Source: Amaranthus tricolor (lineage: Eukaryota; Streptophyta; Magnoliopsida; Caryophyllales; Amaranthaceae). Taken from it: a stretch of DNA of 64,000 nt. The position numbers were made by a program, and so were the translations under genes. Location of the stretch: positions 17,042,267 to 17,106,266 of the forward strand of contig NC_080051.1 of the NCBI RefSeq assembly GCF_026212465.1, written 5' to 3'. The notes beneath the pieces were generated by a model. It did not search any database. It was not told where the DNA came from and saw nothing but the letters and a program-made list of their open reading frames with translations. This document shows, in pieces, positions 23,377 through 34,915 of this stretch. Position 1 is the stretch's first letter; each line of letters opens with the position of its first letter.

Positions 23377-23727
23377 GGAAAAATTGCCATGAATAATTTA
23401 ATTTGTCCATCTGTTGTGAATAATCCCTATTATTGATTATTTCTAAATAATCCAACCATTGTATTTTTTGCTGACAGTACCATTTTCCACAATTAACTGG
23501 CTACAGATAGCTACTAGTTGTTACATAGACTTTTTCTTCCTCCTTATGCTTTTTCGTTGGTCTACCTTTACTTCTCTTTGGTGGTAAGTACGTAAAATAG
23601 TCGGTTCAAATATGGCAATGGATGTTAGTAGTGAAAAATATATAAAAGGACGGTTATTTAGAAATAATCAATAGCAGATTTCATATTCAGATGGATAATA
23701 AATAGGATTATTCAGGACAATTTTTCA
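23377..23727. mobile_element. MULE-type MITE, ~85-bp TIRs
   Basis: The left end GGAAAAATTGCCATGAATAA.. (from 23377) is matched by the reverse complement of ..AATAGGATTATTCAGGACAATTTTTC (to about 23726) over about 85 bases, including TGATTATTTCTAAATAA. The flanks repeat ATATATAA on both sides, consistent with an 8-9 bp target duplication. The GGAAAAATT terminus matches that of the large MULE at 6679. The interior (about 23535-23590) reads on the minus strand as an AT-hook-like, Lys-rich stretch, perhaps a relic of a transposase tail. Confidence 0.75.
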
Positions 23728-24395
23728 TATATAATCGCCAGTGCTGTGGGTGACTTGAGGCTTGGCGCCTAAGCGTACTTCTTTCAAAACACTGCATACC
23801 AACACATTGTAAGGCATTAATAATAACAAGCCACCACAAGAAGCAACAGACTTACGGTGAATACTGAATACCGTATTAACAGTCCATTCACTAGGTGGTA
23901 ATAAAATGATGGCAATCCTAATGACTTTTAGTAAGAAACCAATCAAAGTTTTCATAAAAATAAAACATTTCAGAGTCGACAAACATTCTCATGAACTAAA
24001 CACAAGATTTCCATTGTAAAATTAGATTGAAGTTGATTAGTATTCCTATCAAGGGTACTAGATACAATTAATTAGCACTAAATTAACTTGATTAGTATTA
24101 GCTCATGCTCATATTGGAGGTAAATATTTATGGAAAAATTAAAGTCAAACTAAAAAAAACACGATTATTACGGTACAAAAATAAAAAAATATTGTTGTTG
24201 TGAAAGGTAATAAATTGTTATAAAGTGATTTTGAAGTAGAAATTGAAGAATTAATTATTAATCCCCTTGTTTTGGGTAAATAAAGTTGAATGGAGGAGAA
24301 AGTTTTCTCTCCTTCCCCAAAATAAGGTTGATGATTTTTTTTTCTTTATCTTTCTTATACTATTATATTTTTTATTTTTTATTTTCCCTTTTATT

Positions 24396-24580
24396 ACAAG
24401 GGCGGAGTAAAAATTGACAAATTTCTATAAAGGCTTTGTGCAACTTTTAAAACTATGATATTTTTCTAACAATTTTATATATTTGAACACTTAATATATA
24501 TTAAGTAATTTAATATTGAGGCCCCTAATTATTCCGGACTTTGTGCGGTCGAACGTGTTAAACATGCACATAATCTTCTA
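24396..24580 (+). repeat. Dispersed repeat family A, copy 2
   Basis: ACAAGGGCGGAGTAAAAATT.. to ..GTGCGGTCGAACGTGTTAAACATGC. It aligns with 14801-14990 and with the reverse complement of 47646-47832. Confidence 0.75.
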
Positions 24581-25954
24581 TGCTTTTAAATTCACCTTTA
24601 TTTACCTATATTTGTATAATTTGACTTTTATTTCTCCTTAAATATTTACCCTCCATAAAGCATGCCCTTAGGGTGATTATGGAAGAAATTGCTAGTTACG
24701 AGGCTTACCTTTACTCTCTAGCTCTTCTTGTAGTAAGACTATTATGATGACTGGTTTGCACATGCAACAAGCATTAGAAGGATCCGAAGGGTGACTCTGA
24801 GGATCTACTCCAACGCTGAAGTCAATGAGTATAAAAGAGAGTACCTAGAAAGCCCAATCCCGCATTGTGTTCTTAGCTTGGAAGAGCTTAGTTAGTGTTT
24901 GTTTGTGGTGTTAAGCAGTATTAAATGTTTTTGAACGCAAGAATAAGTACAAAAAAAAAAAAAAAAGGTGCTGGTTCACAAATGATTGAGAGCAATAAGT
25001 GAGATAGAACTTCAAGAGGCAATGAAAGAATAGTCAAGGTTGTTTAATGGGTTATTTCCTATTCCCTCTGGCCCAATTTTAAGTAAGAACAATTCACTAG
25101 ATTTCAATTTTAGGTTTTTTGTTGCCCTATAAGTTAGGTGCAAAATTACTCAATAAAAAAAATTCAACCCAAATTTCAATCCATCTGAGAGTAATTTGCG
25201 AAATTTCGGTCCATTAATGTGAAAAGTGACAAAATTGAGTCTAATCAGAAAAAATTTTCCTTTAATAAAGCTTTTTATTGACTAAGTTATTTAGCATCTA
25301 TATATGCAACATATATGCAAAACATCATACAAACATACAAACATATAACATTTTAATAGCTACTAAAAACTTGGGCAAAATTACATTGGTTTATTAAATT
25401 ACAATGGAAAAAGGGAATTGTAATTAGTAACTTTTGGCATCCCCAAAATCGAGAGTCAAATTTAGAACTTTGACTGTAAGGTAGCACAAAGACAACATAA
25501 GTACATTCAAGAGTCCCAACAACAATCAGTACACAATCCAGACCAAACAAACACCGTCACCAGAACATTCGCACAAGATCAACCAATTCAATTAGTTAAC
25601 ATGTCCATAATTCAATTAAGCATAGTTTAGACATGTACTCACATCACAAATAGCCATCAAAGTAACTCTTAGCTTGTTGTATGATAACATTTATCTAAAC
25701 TTATCAGTAGTAATTTTTTTTTTTGATGATATTAAGACCTAGTTTGTGGTATTTTATGTATACTTGTATATTTTTGGCTTATAAATTTAATTTTTTGTTT
25801 TATTATTTTTAAGGTAAGATATATTTATAGGTCATACAGAATGATAAAAGGGTGAAAGTTTAGAGAAATGGCCTAAGACCCCTAATAGGTGAAAAAAGAC
25901 GAACAAATAAACGCCAAGAGAAGCAACATATCATTACAAAGCATTTACCTAAAG

Positions 25955-26150
25955 CAACGATTCGTCGCTCAACAAACAGGAGTTCAAAAGAAAAACGACA
26001 AGTAGCTGCAAACATATCGACGAGTCGCCACTCATTCTCTAAAGTAGCACCAAACATCAAATGAAGAAGCGATGAGTCGCTGCAATATAAGCGACGACTC
26101 GCCGGCAGTAAAGATGCGACAATCCGCCACTTGTCAGGCGACAACTCATC
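25955..26150. repeat. Cluster of CGACGAGTCGC-like motifs
   Basis: At least six diverged units (for example CGACGAGTCGCC near 26018, CGATGAGTCGCTGC near 26069, GCGACGACTCGCC near 26091 and GCGACAATCCGCC near 26116) occur within 200 bp of otherwise AT-rich DNA. Their near-palindromic cores are unlike the surroundings. Nature unknown; possibly part of an old LTR. Confidence 0.5.
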
Positions 26151-27054
26151 ACCAATTCATTAAGTCATTTCGTGCACGTTTTCCACTTATTCGAACCCCT
26201 GATATTCCTATCAATACTTCAGTTTTCAAGACCAACTCTTTCAACTAGCAGTTGATTTGTTTATTAGTTTAGTTTATTTAATTTCAGTTATTTTTTTAAT
26301 AAGTTTTAGTATATTAGTCATTTCATAGTGTTAGTGTTAAATAATTTCTTGTCATATATTATTGTTTTGTGTTTTGTGATATTTAGAATTAAGCAATTTA
26401 ATAAATCATACAATCAAGCATTAAAACATAAAAAAAGTATCTTATAACTTATTAGGAACTAGTTTCTAATGCAACTAGCTTAACTACAAACAAGGATATA
26501 AGAAGTAAACCTTACAATACACAAAATTACTTAGAGAAATAGAAAAGGGAGAAAATTCTTTTATTCACCACAACTCCCATTTTGCTACACATAATTGTTG
26601 ATTAGTATGGCAAAGCGGTTTACTGCATAAAAACTCATTATCACTTAAAAGAGTAACTAAGTAATAAAGAGTAATAAAGTAATAAAGAGTCAAATATTAT
26701 AGTGTAATCAATGGAGAAACTTTATCATATATATTAGTATTTTGATTTTTTTCTTTAAATTATAAGGGACTATTATATAAATTTGGCACAGGTCTTCCAA
26801 AATTTACGAGACGACCCTGCCACATAAGAAAAATTCAAACCCTTCAAAATTCATATTTATTAAGAATCAAAGAAAACCTACAAAAATGTAATGCATCTTA
26901 AATAAGTTGCAACAAAAATCACAACTAAACCTCAATCATCATTTTCTATCCAATATGTAATTTCTCATTAGCTTATGGAACTCCGATCTATGTTACCATT
27001 TAGGTTTGGCAGCTTAGATATACGTAACCTTATTCTACTAAAATTAAAAAGATT

Positions 27055-27237
27055 GTTTCTACAGACTTATATTAGCAAACAACATTCATATATTCACATA
27101 AATAATAGGATTATCCACATGGTAGCATTAGAAAAGTGCAAAAAAAAGGTGATAAAACTTTTTTTTATTGGTGTCCACATTGTGGTATCGAAATTTTGTA
27201 AAATTAGTCATCCGACATTATTCAAAGAATTACGTTA
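27055..27237 (+). repeat. Tandem repeat unit 1 (intact)
   Basis: About 183 bp with ATTCACATAAATAATAGG.., ..GTGTCCACATTGTGGTATCG and ..TTCAAAGAATTACGTTA. A second, adjacent unit is split by the LTR element: its left half is about 27300-27370 and its right half 37180-37287. Confidence 0.8.
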
Positions 27238-27299
27238 AAAAATTCGTTAAAAAGTTGAAAATTATTAATATACCTTTACTTGTAAAAACAAAAATGTTG

Positions 27300-27370
27300 T
27301 TTCCTATAGATCATTGATCGGAAGCAACATTAACAAATTCACAAAAATAAAAGGTTATTTCATGTGGTAG
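27300..27370 (+). repeat. Tandem repeat unit 2, left half
   Basis: It matches the left part of unit 1 and ends in GGTAG, the 5-bp target duplication of the element that interrupts it. Confidence 0.75.
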
Positions 27371-29536
27371 TGTAACAACCCAGCTTACCGTTGACTGGGT
27401 AAACAGGGTCATCACGAGGATTATTTCCCAAGTAACTTAAATCATATCCCAAAACCTGGGCAAAGGAATCACCAGCTCTATAACGAAACCATCACAGCTA
27501 AATCTCAAACCAAATATCTAATCTAAACATAAAGTAACCATACAACTCACTACGAGTCCATTATAATCAACGTAATCAGAACTAATCAGAACTAATATAC
27601 ATTAAACAAATTCCTAACATAAACTATAAGCTTCCACGGCCTCAGCTCAAAAGGATATCCTTAGCACTCTCATCAACATTGCTAACCCGATTATTCCCGA
27701 CCGGATCCGATCTGTAATCAGCTAAAAGATGGAAACAACAAGGAATCAGATTAAACTGAGTAAGAAGCAACAATCCAAAACAATAAAGCACAGCAATTCA
27801 AAACAATGGTTTAAAAGCAACATCAGTTTCCTAGATCTATGTGCGCACAGGGAGTCTAGTTGAGAGGAACATCCATAGCTCTAGGGCTATGTCACTCTCG
27901 GGTGAAGCTAGTCAATATCTCAATGACAATTCGCTTCAAAAACAGGGAGTAGGGAACCATGTTCCTCAACTCCGTCAATGACCAGCTCGCAAGCCCGATC
28001 CATTGACCATATCAATATCAGCATAATCATTCATAAACATTTATCACATTCATATAAATTTCACAAACTTTAAATAAACATTTTACAAATGGTAGCCTAG
28101 CTAGACCCCTTTTAAGGGACTGTTACTACTCACCAAAAAGAACGCTTCAAGAGGCCAAATCTGCTACCCCGCGATTACTAGAAGGGCTCTTCGATAAAGT
28201 CGCCTCCTGAAGCATAACAAATATATAGCATCACAACAAAGCATACAGTACTACGACTAGGTTCATATAGTTTATTTGTCTCATCCTAAGAACGCATCTT
28301 AGTTCTATCTTCTTTTATTATTTTTTTTTTCCCATTTCAGAGATTGTGCAAGCTCTACTCCAATTCAAACACTTTCATATCTATCTAGACTCAAAACCAA
28401 GAAACTAAGCAAGATTAACGAACTATCCAAAGAGAAGGACTCAGCTAATTCATCCATTTAGTTAATAATTTCCACACAAATCCTAGATACTTTCAAGATC
28501 AACCAATCAATCAACATTTAACCATCACCATAATTGAAAAAGGTCAATATTACATCCAGGGACACTGAACTAATCACAACTATATCATTCAAATAATCTA
28601 CTACCAAGATCCTAATCCACACTTAAATTCTCATCATCACATAACTAACTAATACACATTTCCCATAATTTCCCAATTAATAACTCAATATCTTATACCC
28701 AGCTAATAATCTCAATCAACATAACTCATCCAATTAGTTTATATAAACTCAAGATTCATCAAAATTAGAGCTTAATACATGGTAAAAGGAGCACGCTAAT
28801 GAAAGTATGCCAATGAAATCAATCTCATATGAATTAAACATCAACACTGAGAGAACAGAGAAAAGAAATCAAGAAGGGTTTGCCTTCTGTTTACTAATCA
28901 GCAAAGAGCACCACCAAAACCAGCTACAAAATTGATATCAGTTTCTTGAATTTTCGATGCTTAAACAACAAGACCAAATTCTACTTATTTTCCCCAATTC
29001 AAAGAACCGGGTATTAGACTAGAAAAGGTTCGATTGCTATATTGCTAATTTTTACTTTAATGGAATATATTCTACAAATATATATTGATGTTACATGTAA
29101 TTTCTGATTAGAGATAGCTAGGGTTCGAAAATTTGAAAAGAAAATCGGTTATTAAAGATGAGTAAAATGAAATTACACATAGAAATTAAGAGATTTAATA
29201 CCTTAGTTTGTTTACACCAACAAATACAAGAAGAGGAACACCGGTAATGGTTGTAGAACCACTGTGAGAAGTGGTGTTCGTGTTCGGTGAAAGCCGCCGC
29301 CTGATTTTGCTGCACAGAGAAAAGGGAAAACGAAAAGGACCGGTTGAATCAACGAGAAGATGATGAATCTTGCTTGAAGGCACTCGAAATTTCAGAAGGA
29401 GGAAAGTGGTGAAGGTGTTGATGGTGCTGCTGGTTGCTCGAAGAAGAAGGAAGGGAAAGGAAAATGGGAATTGGGTTTCTGATTTGGGGGTTTGGGTGTA
29501 TAAATTTTTTATTTTATTTATTTTTTTTTATATATA

Positions 29537-29573
<37 letters not shown>

Positions 29574-29659
29574 TACTTAACTCAATTAATTCATGGTAAT
29601 TTTCTAATTAGTTTAAAGCCCAAAATGATTTTATTTATTTTAAATTCCCGAATGTCACA
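27371..29659 (-). repeat. 3' LTR of the Tekay/Del-type element
   Basis: On the plus strand it starts TGTAACAACCC and ends GAATGTCACA. It holds an (ATT)n microsatellite at about 29538-29571 that accounts for most of the length difference from the other LTR. Reading frames inside it (for example 29118-29383 and 29370-29798) recur in the other LTR and are not genes. Confidence 0.95.
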
Positions 29660-29970
29660 TTCTACGCAACTTAAGAAGAACTTCGTCCTCGAAGTTAAGT
29701 CAAGTCTCAAGCACAAACTCAAATATCCAGCTATCATACATATCATAAGACTATGTTACCCAATTACTCATACTTATGCATTGAAAGAATCTATATAACT
29801 CGTACAACTATGTGAACTAATCAAAATTTTAAGGCTTAGCATCGCTAAAACTTAGTATTATTTCGAAATCTTATGATTCTACCCAACTTAGAATGAAGTT
29901 CGTCCTCGAACTTAACTTTATAAGACTAACGAGATGCAATACATATAAAACGATAAAAAAATATAAATAC
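29660..29970 (-). other. Untranslated region and polypurine-tract area
   Basis: Between the chromodomain stop and the 3' LTR. On the minus strand the sequence next to the LTR is ..TTCTTAAGTTGCGTAGAA, with no strong G-run, so the polypurine tract looks degraded. A ~40-bp segment with the TTCGAGGACGAA core occurs twice, at 29660-29700 and 29877-29917. Confidence 0.6.
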
Positions 29971-30186
29971 CTAAGCAAATAACCAAGGATAATCGCGTCT
30001 CATGGCATCTTATGCCTCCCACGTGGCTTCTTCGGTAACGTGATTAGACCATAGCACTTTCTCAAGTGCTACACTACCTCGACGAGTATCACGCGTCTTC
30101 TTATCTAGAATCTGAACGGGAGTCTCTTCATACTGCAAGGTGTCATCCAAGGTTAATTGTTCGGGTTGAAGAATGTGTGAATCATC
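29971..30186 (-). pseudogene. Chromodomain region of pol, after an in-frame stop
   Basis: The reading frame of pol continues past the TAG at 30187-30189. It shows a chromodomain-like block (..PVQILDKKTRDTRRGSVALE and ..LWSNHVTEEATWEA) of the kind that directs chromoviruses to marked chromatin. A second in-frame stop (TAA, about 30010) falls just after TWEA, and the frame ends at 29971. If the first stop is not read through, the integrase made from this copy lacks its chromodomain. Confidence 0.8.
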
Positions 30187-33108
30187 CTAGATGTACTGCC
30201 TTAATTGAGATACGTGAAACACATCATGCACTCTATCAATAGACGCAGGTAACGCAAGTCGATATGCGACCTCGCCTATGCGCTCAAGGATCTCGTAGGG
30301 TCCAATGAATCTTGGACTGAGCTTACCTTTCTTCCCAAACCTCATCACGCCTTTAGTTGGTGAAACTCGAAGAAAGACTTTATCTCCAACTTGAAATTCA
30401 AGAGGTCGACGTCGTTGGTCTGCGTAACTCTTTTGCCTATCCTGAGCTGCTTTTATCCTCTTGCGTATCAGCTGGACTTGCTCGATCATCTCCTGAATCA
30501 AAGGTAGTCCCACAGCTACCGTATCCGCACTATCATTCCAACATACAGGGCTACGACAACTACGACCATAAAGTGCCTCGAATGGTGCCATCCCAATACT
30601 CGAATGATAACTGTTATTATACGAGAACTCAATCATATCCAACTTATCGTCCCATGAACCCCCAAAATCTAAGACACATGCTCGTAACATATCCGCAAGC
30701 GTCTGTATCGTCCGCTCTGTCTGTCCATCTGTAGCTGGGTGAAACGCTGTGCTCATTCTCAGCTCAGTACCCAAAGAATCCTGTAGCTTTTGCCAAAAAT
30801 TAGACAAGAACCGAGCATCTCTATCTGAGATTATATCTCGTGGAACTCCGTGATGTCTCACCACTTGCTGTCGATACGCTAAAGCCAACTGATGCTTGTT
30901 CCAGGTGTCCTTCATCGGAATGAAATGTGCCGATTTTGTCAATCGATCAACTATGACCCAAATCATATTGTTGCCCTTCGTAGTCCTCGGTAGTCCACAC
31001 ACAAAATCCATAGATATCGATTCCCACTTCCATTTGGGTATCGGCAACGGGTGAAGTAAACCTTGGGGTCGACGGTGATCTATCTTGACCTTCTGGCAGG
31101 TTAGGCATTTGGCAACAAATTTAGCAACATCCTTTTTCATACCATGCCACCAAAACGTTCTCTTGAGATCTTGGTACATCTTGTCAGTGCCCGGATGTGT
31201 GAAGAAACATGAACTATGCGCCTCTATCAGAATGCGAGTACGTAGGTCGGAATCGTTAGGCACACACCATCTATAGTTGTATCGCAAACTGCCATCCTCA
31301 TGAATACTAAAATGTGGGTCAGGTGTTTCTACCACTATGGAAGCCTTTTCAATCAAATGTGTATCATTAGTCTGTTTCATCCTAATCTCCTCCAACAAAT
31401 CTGATGTTACCTCCATCATCGACGCCACTGCCCCATGCTCTACTATCTCGATACCCATCTCCTCTATTTCTTCTCTTAAACGCACTCTAGCTAAGGCATT
31501 ACATAAACTATGTACAGCTTTCCGGCTCAAAGCATCAGCGACAACATTAGCTTTTCCCTCATGGTATCGGATCTCCAGATTATAATCTGAAATTAGCTCT
31601 AGCCATCGCCGTTGCCTCATATTCAACTCCCTCTGGGCGAATATGTACTTCAGACTTTTGTGATCAGACAAGACCTTAAAATTAGTATTATACAGATAGT
31701 GTCTCCATATCTTGAGAGCAAAGACTACCGCAGCTAAATCCATGTCAGGTGTCGGATAGTTGATCTCGTGGGTCTTTAGTTGCCGTGAAGCATAAGCAAT
31801 GAAGCGCCCATTCTGCATCAACACACACCCCAAACCATTCTTCGACGCATCAGTATACAACTCAAATTCTGACTCTCCATCAGGTAATGCTAAGATAGGT
31901 GCAGAAGTCAGTCGTGTCTTGAGAATCCTAAAAGCTTCATCGAACTGTTCATCCCAAACAAATCGTATATCTTTTCTGGTCAACTGCGTTAACGGTCGCG
32001 CAATCTTGGAAAATTTGCGTACAAATCTTCGGTAATACCCCGCCAAACCTAAGAAACTTCGAACTTCAGACGCGTTCCTTGGTATGGCCCAAGTCGAAAT
32101 CGCCTCCACCTTCGCCGGGTCTACCGATATACCCTCACTAGACACTATATGCCCAAGAAAAGAAACCTTGCGTAGCCAAAATTCGAACTTTGAGAATTTG
32201 GCATACAACTTATGCTCTCTCAAGGTCTGTAATACGATCCTCAAATGTTCGGCGTGCTGATCCTCGTCCTTAGAATAAACTAAAATATCATCGATGAATA
32301 TTACAACAAACTGATCAAGATACGCGGTAAAGATGTTGTTCATGAGGGCCATGAATGCCGCCGGTGCGTTGGTTAAACCAAAGGGCATGACCGTAAACTC
32401 ATAATGCCCATATCGTGTTCTAAAGGCTGTCTTAGGAATATCCTTTGGCGAGATGTTCAACTGATGATAGCCAGACCTCAAATCGATCTTAGAGAACACC
32501 GATGCACCTATGAGCTGATCGAACAGGTCATCTATCCTAGGAAGAGGATATTTGTTCTTCACAGTTACCTGATTGAGCTCTCGATAATCTACACATAACC
32601 TAAAGGATCCATCTTTCTTCTTAAAGAAGATAACGGGTGCGCCCCAAGGAGACACGCTTGGGCGTATATAACCTTTATCTAACAATTCTTGCAGTTGCAC
32701 CTTTAACTCTGCTGTCTTTCTAGGTGCCATGCGATATGGTGCCTTAGATATAGGACTCGTGCCCGGTACAAGATCAATCGTCAAATCAACTGCTCTCGGA
32801 GGTGGTAATCCAGGTATCTCAGAAGGAAAGACATCCGCAAACTCACGTACTACACGTATCTCTCGTATCTCGGTTGTGCTCATCGTCGTGTCTACTACGT
32901 GACATAGAATCATCGGGTAATTCTTCCTCAGATATGTTTTCAGTTTGATAACAGATATAATCTTAGTGTGATTCTTTGGCACAAAACCCTTAAAAATCAC
33001 TTTCTGCCCTTTAGGTCCTCGTATAGCTACTTTCTTCATCCAACAATCAATACTTGCCTTGTACTTCCTCAACCAATCCATACCCAAGATAACATCAAAA
33101 TTATCCAA
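30187..33108 (-). pseudogene. pol: protease end, RT, RNase H, integrase (long open frame of a broken polyprotein)
   Basis: 973 codons are open. Motifs in order: end of protease (DVILGMDWL, residues 4-12); RT with [19 protein letters not shown], the [12 protein letters not shown] block and the catalytic IDD motif ([13 protein letters not shown]); RNase H with [11 protein letters not shown] and [11 protein letters not shown]; the integrase zinc region ending CLTCQKVK; the catalytic D (MDFVCGLP), D (ISDRDARF) and E ([11 protein letters not shown]); and the GPYEIL C-terminal motif. All catalytic residues seen are intact. The frame is cut off from gag/protease by a one-base shift near 33105-33112 (a run of T) and from the chromodomain by TAG at 30187. 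It is listed as a pseudogene for those reasons, although pol itself is well preserved. Confidence 0.93.
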
Positions 33109-33679
33109 AAGGAAACTCTATCAAATCTACGCGTAAATCCATTCCCATGAAGTCTAAAGCTATATCCTTGTACACTCGCTGACATAAGATTCTCTCGCCC
33201 GATGGTTGTGTAAACTCACTATTTATCTCAAGCGAATTAGGAAAAAGCAACTTTGATACACACGAAGATGCAACAAAAGAATGAGATGCTCCCGAATCAA
33301 ATAAAACATATGCAGGTTTATTGTTGACTAAGAACGTACCCGTGATAACTCTTGGTGTAACCTTTGTTTTATCTCTCTTGAGAGTCATAAGCTTCCCTGT
33401 GGCCTTGGTGTCGCTAACTGGTGTACCGACAGATAGTCTAGATGAACTTCCCATAGCGGACCCCTGACTCTGCAAACCACGCCCAAAAGATGCCTGCGGT
33501 CGACCCTGCCTTCTATCCTGAGTCACACCAGCTTGAATGCCGGTCGGCTTTTGCGCTGGACCTTGTGGTGTACCCCTTAAACCTTGCTTACGTATGTACT
33601 TGTAGCAGTCAAACCTCTTGTGACCCTTCTTCCCGCAATGGTAACACTCGATGTTCTTACTACTCTGAGGAGTGCTCAA
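33101..33679 (-). pseudogene. gag zinc knuckle and protease segment
   Basis: It contains a CCHC knuckle (CYHCGKKGHKRFDC, near the start) and, after a Gln/Gly-rich linker, the aspartic protease active site LFDSGASHSF (about 33275-33304). It is in the same frame as the upstream gag segment, separated from it by one TGA (33737-33739), and loses frame at its end near 33105 relative to pol. Confidence 0.9.
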
Positions 33680-33736
33680 GGTTGATCTTTCAAAACTAGA
33701 TCTTAGCTCTCGGTGGGACTGTGTAGGTGTTAGAAA

Positions 33737-34657
33737 TCATCTACCCCCAAAGTTTTGTAATATATCATGGGTGTCCTCTCTGCGTCGCTTCAGCCCTTGA
33801 GTGGCCTTCCGCTCATCCCATAGGCGTTCAGCCTCACAGGCATCATGATATACGTCCCTAACATGTTCGTGCTCCAGGTTCCTCATACGTTCCCGAATAT
33901 CCAGACTTAACCCTGATAAGAACCTCTGAGCCCTGAATCTCTCCCCAATCTTCATGTCATCCACATACTTAGCTAATTCCATAAATCGAATGTAGTATTG
34001 GTGAACGGTCTGGGTTCCCTGCGTAATTCGAGAGTACTCATCGAACATCCTCCGCTGAAGATGTAGAGGAAAGAACTCGTCGCGAAGCACTGACACAAAC
34101 AAGCTCCAGGGAAGAGGAGGTATGGTAGAAGGGTGCTCCGATGTAGCTGCAGAATGAGCTGATAGAAGAGCATCTCTATGAGTAACCCACCAAGTATCGA
34201 CGTCACCGGTCAGGTAATGAACCGCTAGATATACTCTCATATCCTCGGGTGTCTTCAGTATCGCGAATATCTTCTCCATCTCCCGGATCCAATCGTCTAG
34301 CTTAGTAGGAGGACCCTTGCCATCATACGTCTTAGGGGCTAACCTTTGACTACCCTCTGCTTGTGACGCCCCTAAATCGTGCCCAGAACTACCCTTTGAA
34401 GATCCGGCGTTAAGTGACTAAAGCACCTGCTGTTGCAGAAGAAGATTTTGTTGCTGCTGCGCGTAGAACATCTTTAGCATAGTCTCAAACTGTTCGGCTG
34501 TGACGGCAGCTGGAACGACATGTGTAGAGGTCTCGGTATGATCGGATCGCTCATGAGATGCCTCAGGTGACGTAACCGTACGCTTAGAGTCATGGGAGCT
34601 CTTAGACTCTTCCTTAGTCTCATAACTCTCGTGACGAGGCACACGATTCTCAGCCAT
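33737..34657 (-). pseudogene. gag capsid segment with an internal TAG
   Basis: The likely start is the ATG at 34657 (MAENRVPRHE..). After a Ser/Glu-rich N-terminus and a Gln-rich stretch, a TAG at 34418-34420 interrupts. The same frame continues through the retrotransposon gag domain (..YLTGDVDTWW, then FPLHLQRRMFDEY and VHQYYIRFMELAKYVDD) to a TGA at 33737. Both stops are single-codon interruptions in an otherwise continuous frame. Confidence 0.9.
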
Positions 34658-34901
34658 TGCTATACGTGCACAAATAAACAAAGAACATACATTTTTAACA
34701 ACAACAAATAACTCGATAAAGATACATGCACACATAAGCATATGAAACACTGTAAAACAATAATTGAATCAAACGTTCGCTTCACGATACTCCACTAACT
34801 AGCGTCTACCCAATCTCTAACTTTACACCTAGTGTCTTTCTCTAACTCACACTTATCCTATATCCTTATTACCCATCCAACGGTCCTCAATTCACGAACT
34901 G

Positions 34902-34913
34902 GCTCTGATACCA
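34902..34913 (-). other. Primer-binding site (initiator Met-tRNA)
   Basis: The minus strand reads TGGTATCAGAGC two bases inside the 5' LTR. This sets the element's orientation independently of its coding. Confidence 0.92.
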
Positions 34914-34915
34914 AC

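Larger units (their letters stand above)
23728..27054. other. Intergenic region
   Basis: AT-rich; no gene found. It includes a copy of repeat family A (24396-24580) and a cluster of CGACGAGTCGC-like motifs (25955-26150). The 94-codon minus-strand frame over that cluster is not convincing as a protein. Confidence 0.45.

Noticed and set aside
25860..26144. 94-codon minus-strand frame
   Set aside because: It coincides with the repeated CGACGAGTCGC motifs, has no family match I know and no splice context.
29370..29798. 142-codon frame at an LTR end, with a counterpart at 36914-37297
   Set aside because: It lies mostly in the LTRs, includes a translated microsatellite, and diverges outside the LTR; not a gene.
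30357..30734. 125-codon plus-strand frame
   Set aside because: Antisense shadow of the integrase coding region.
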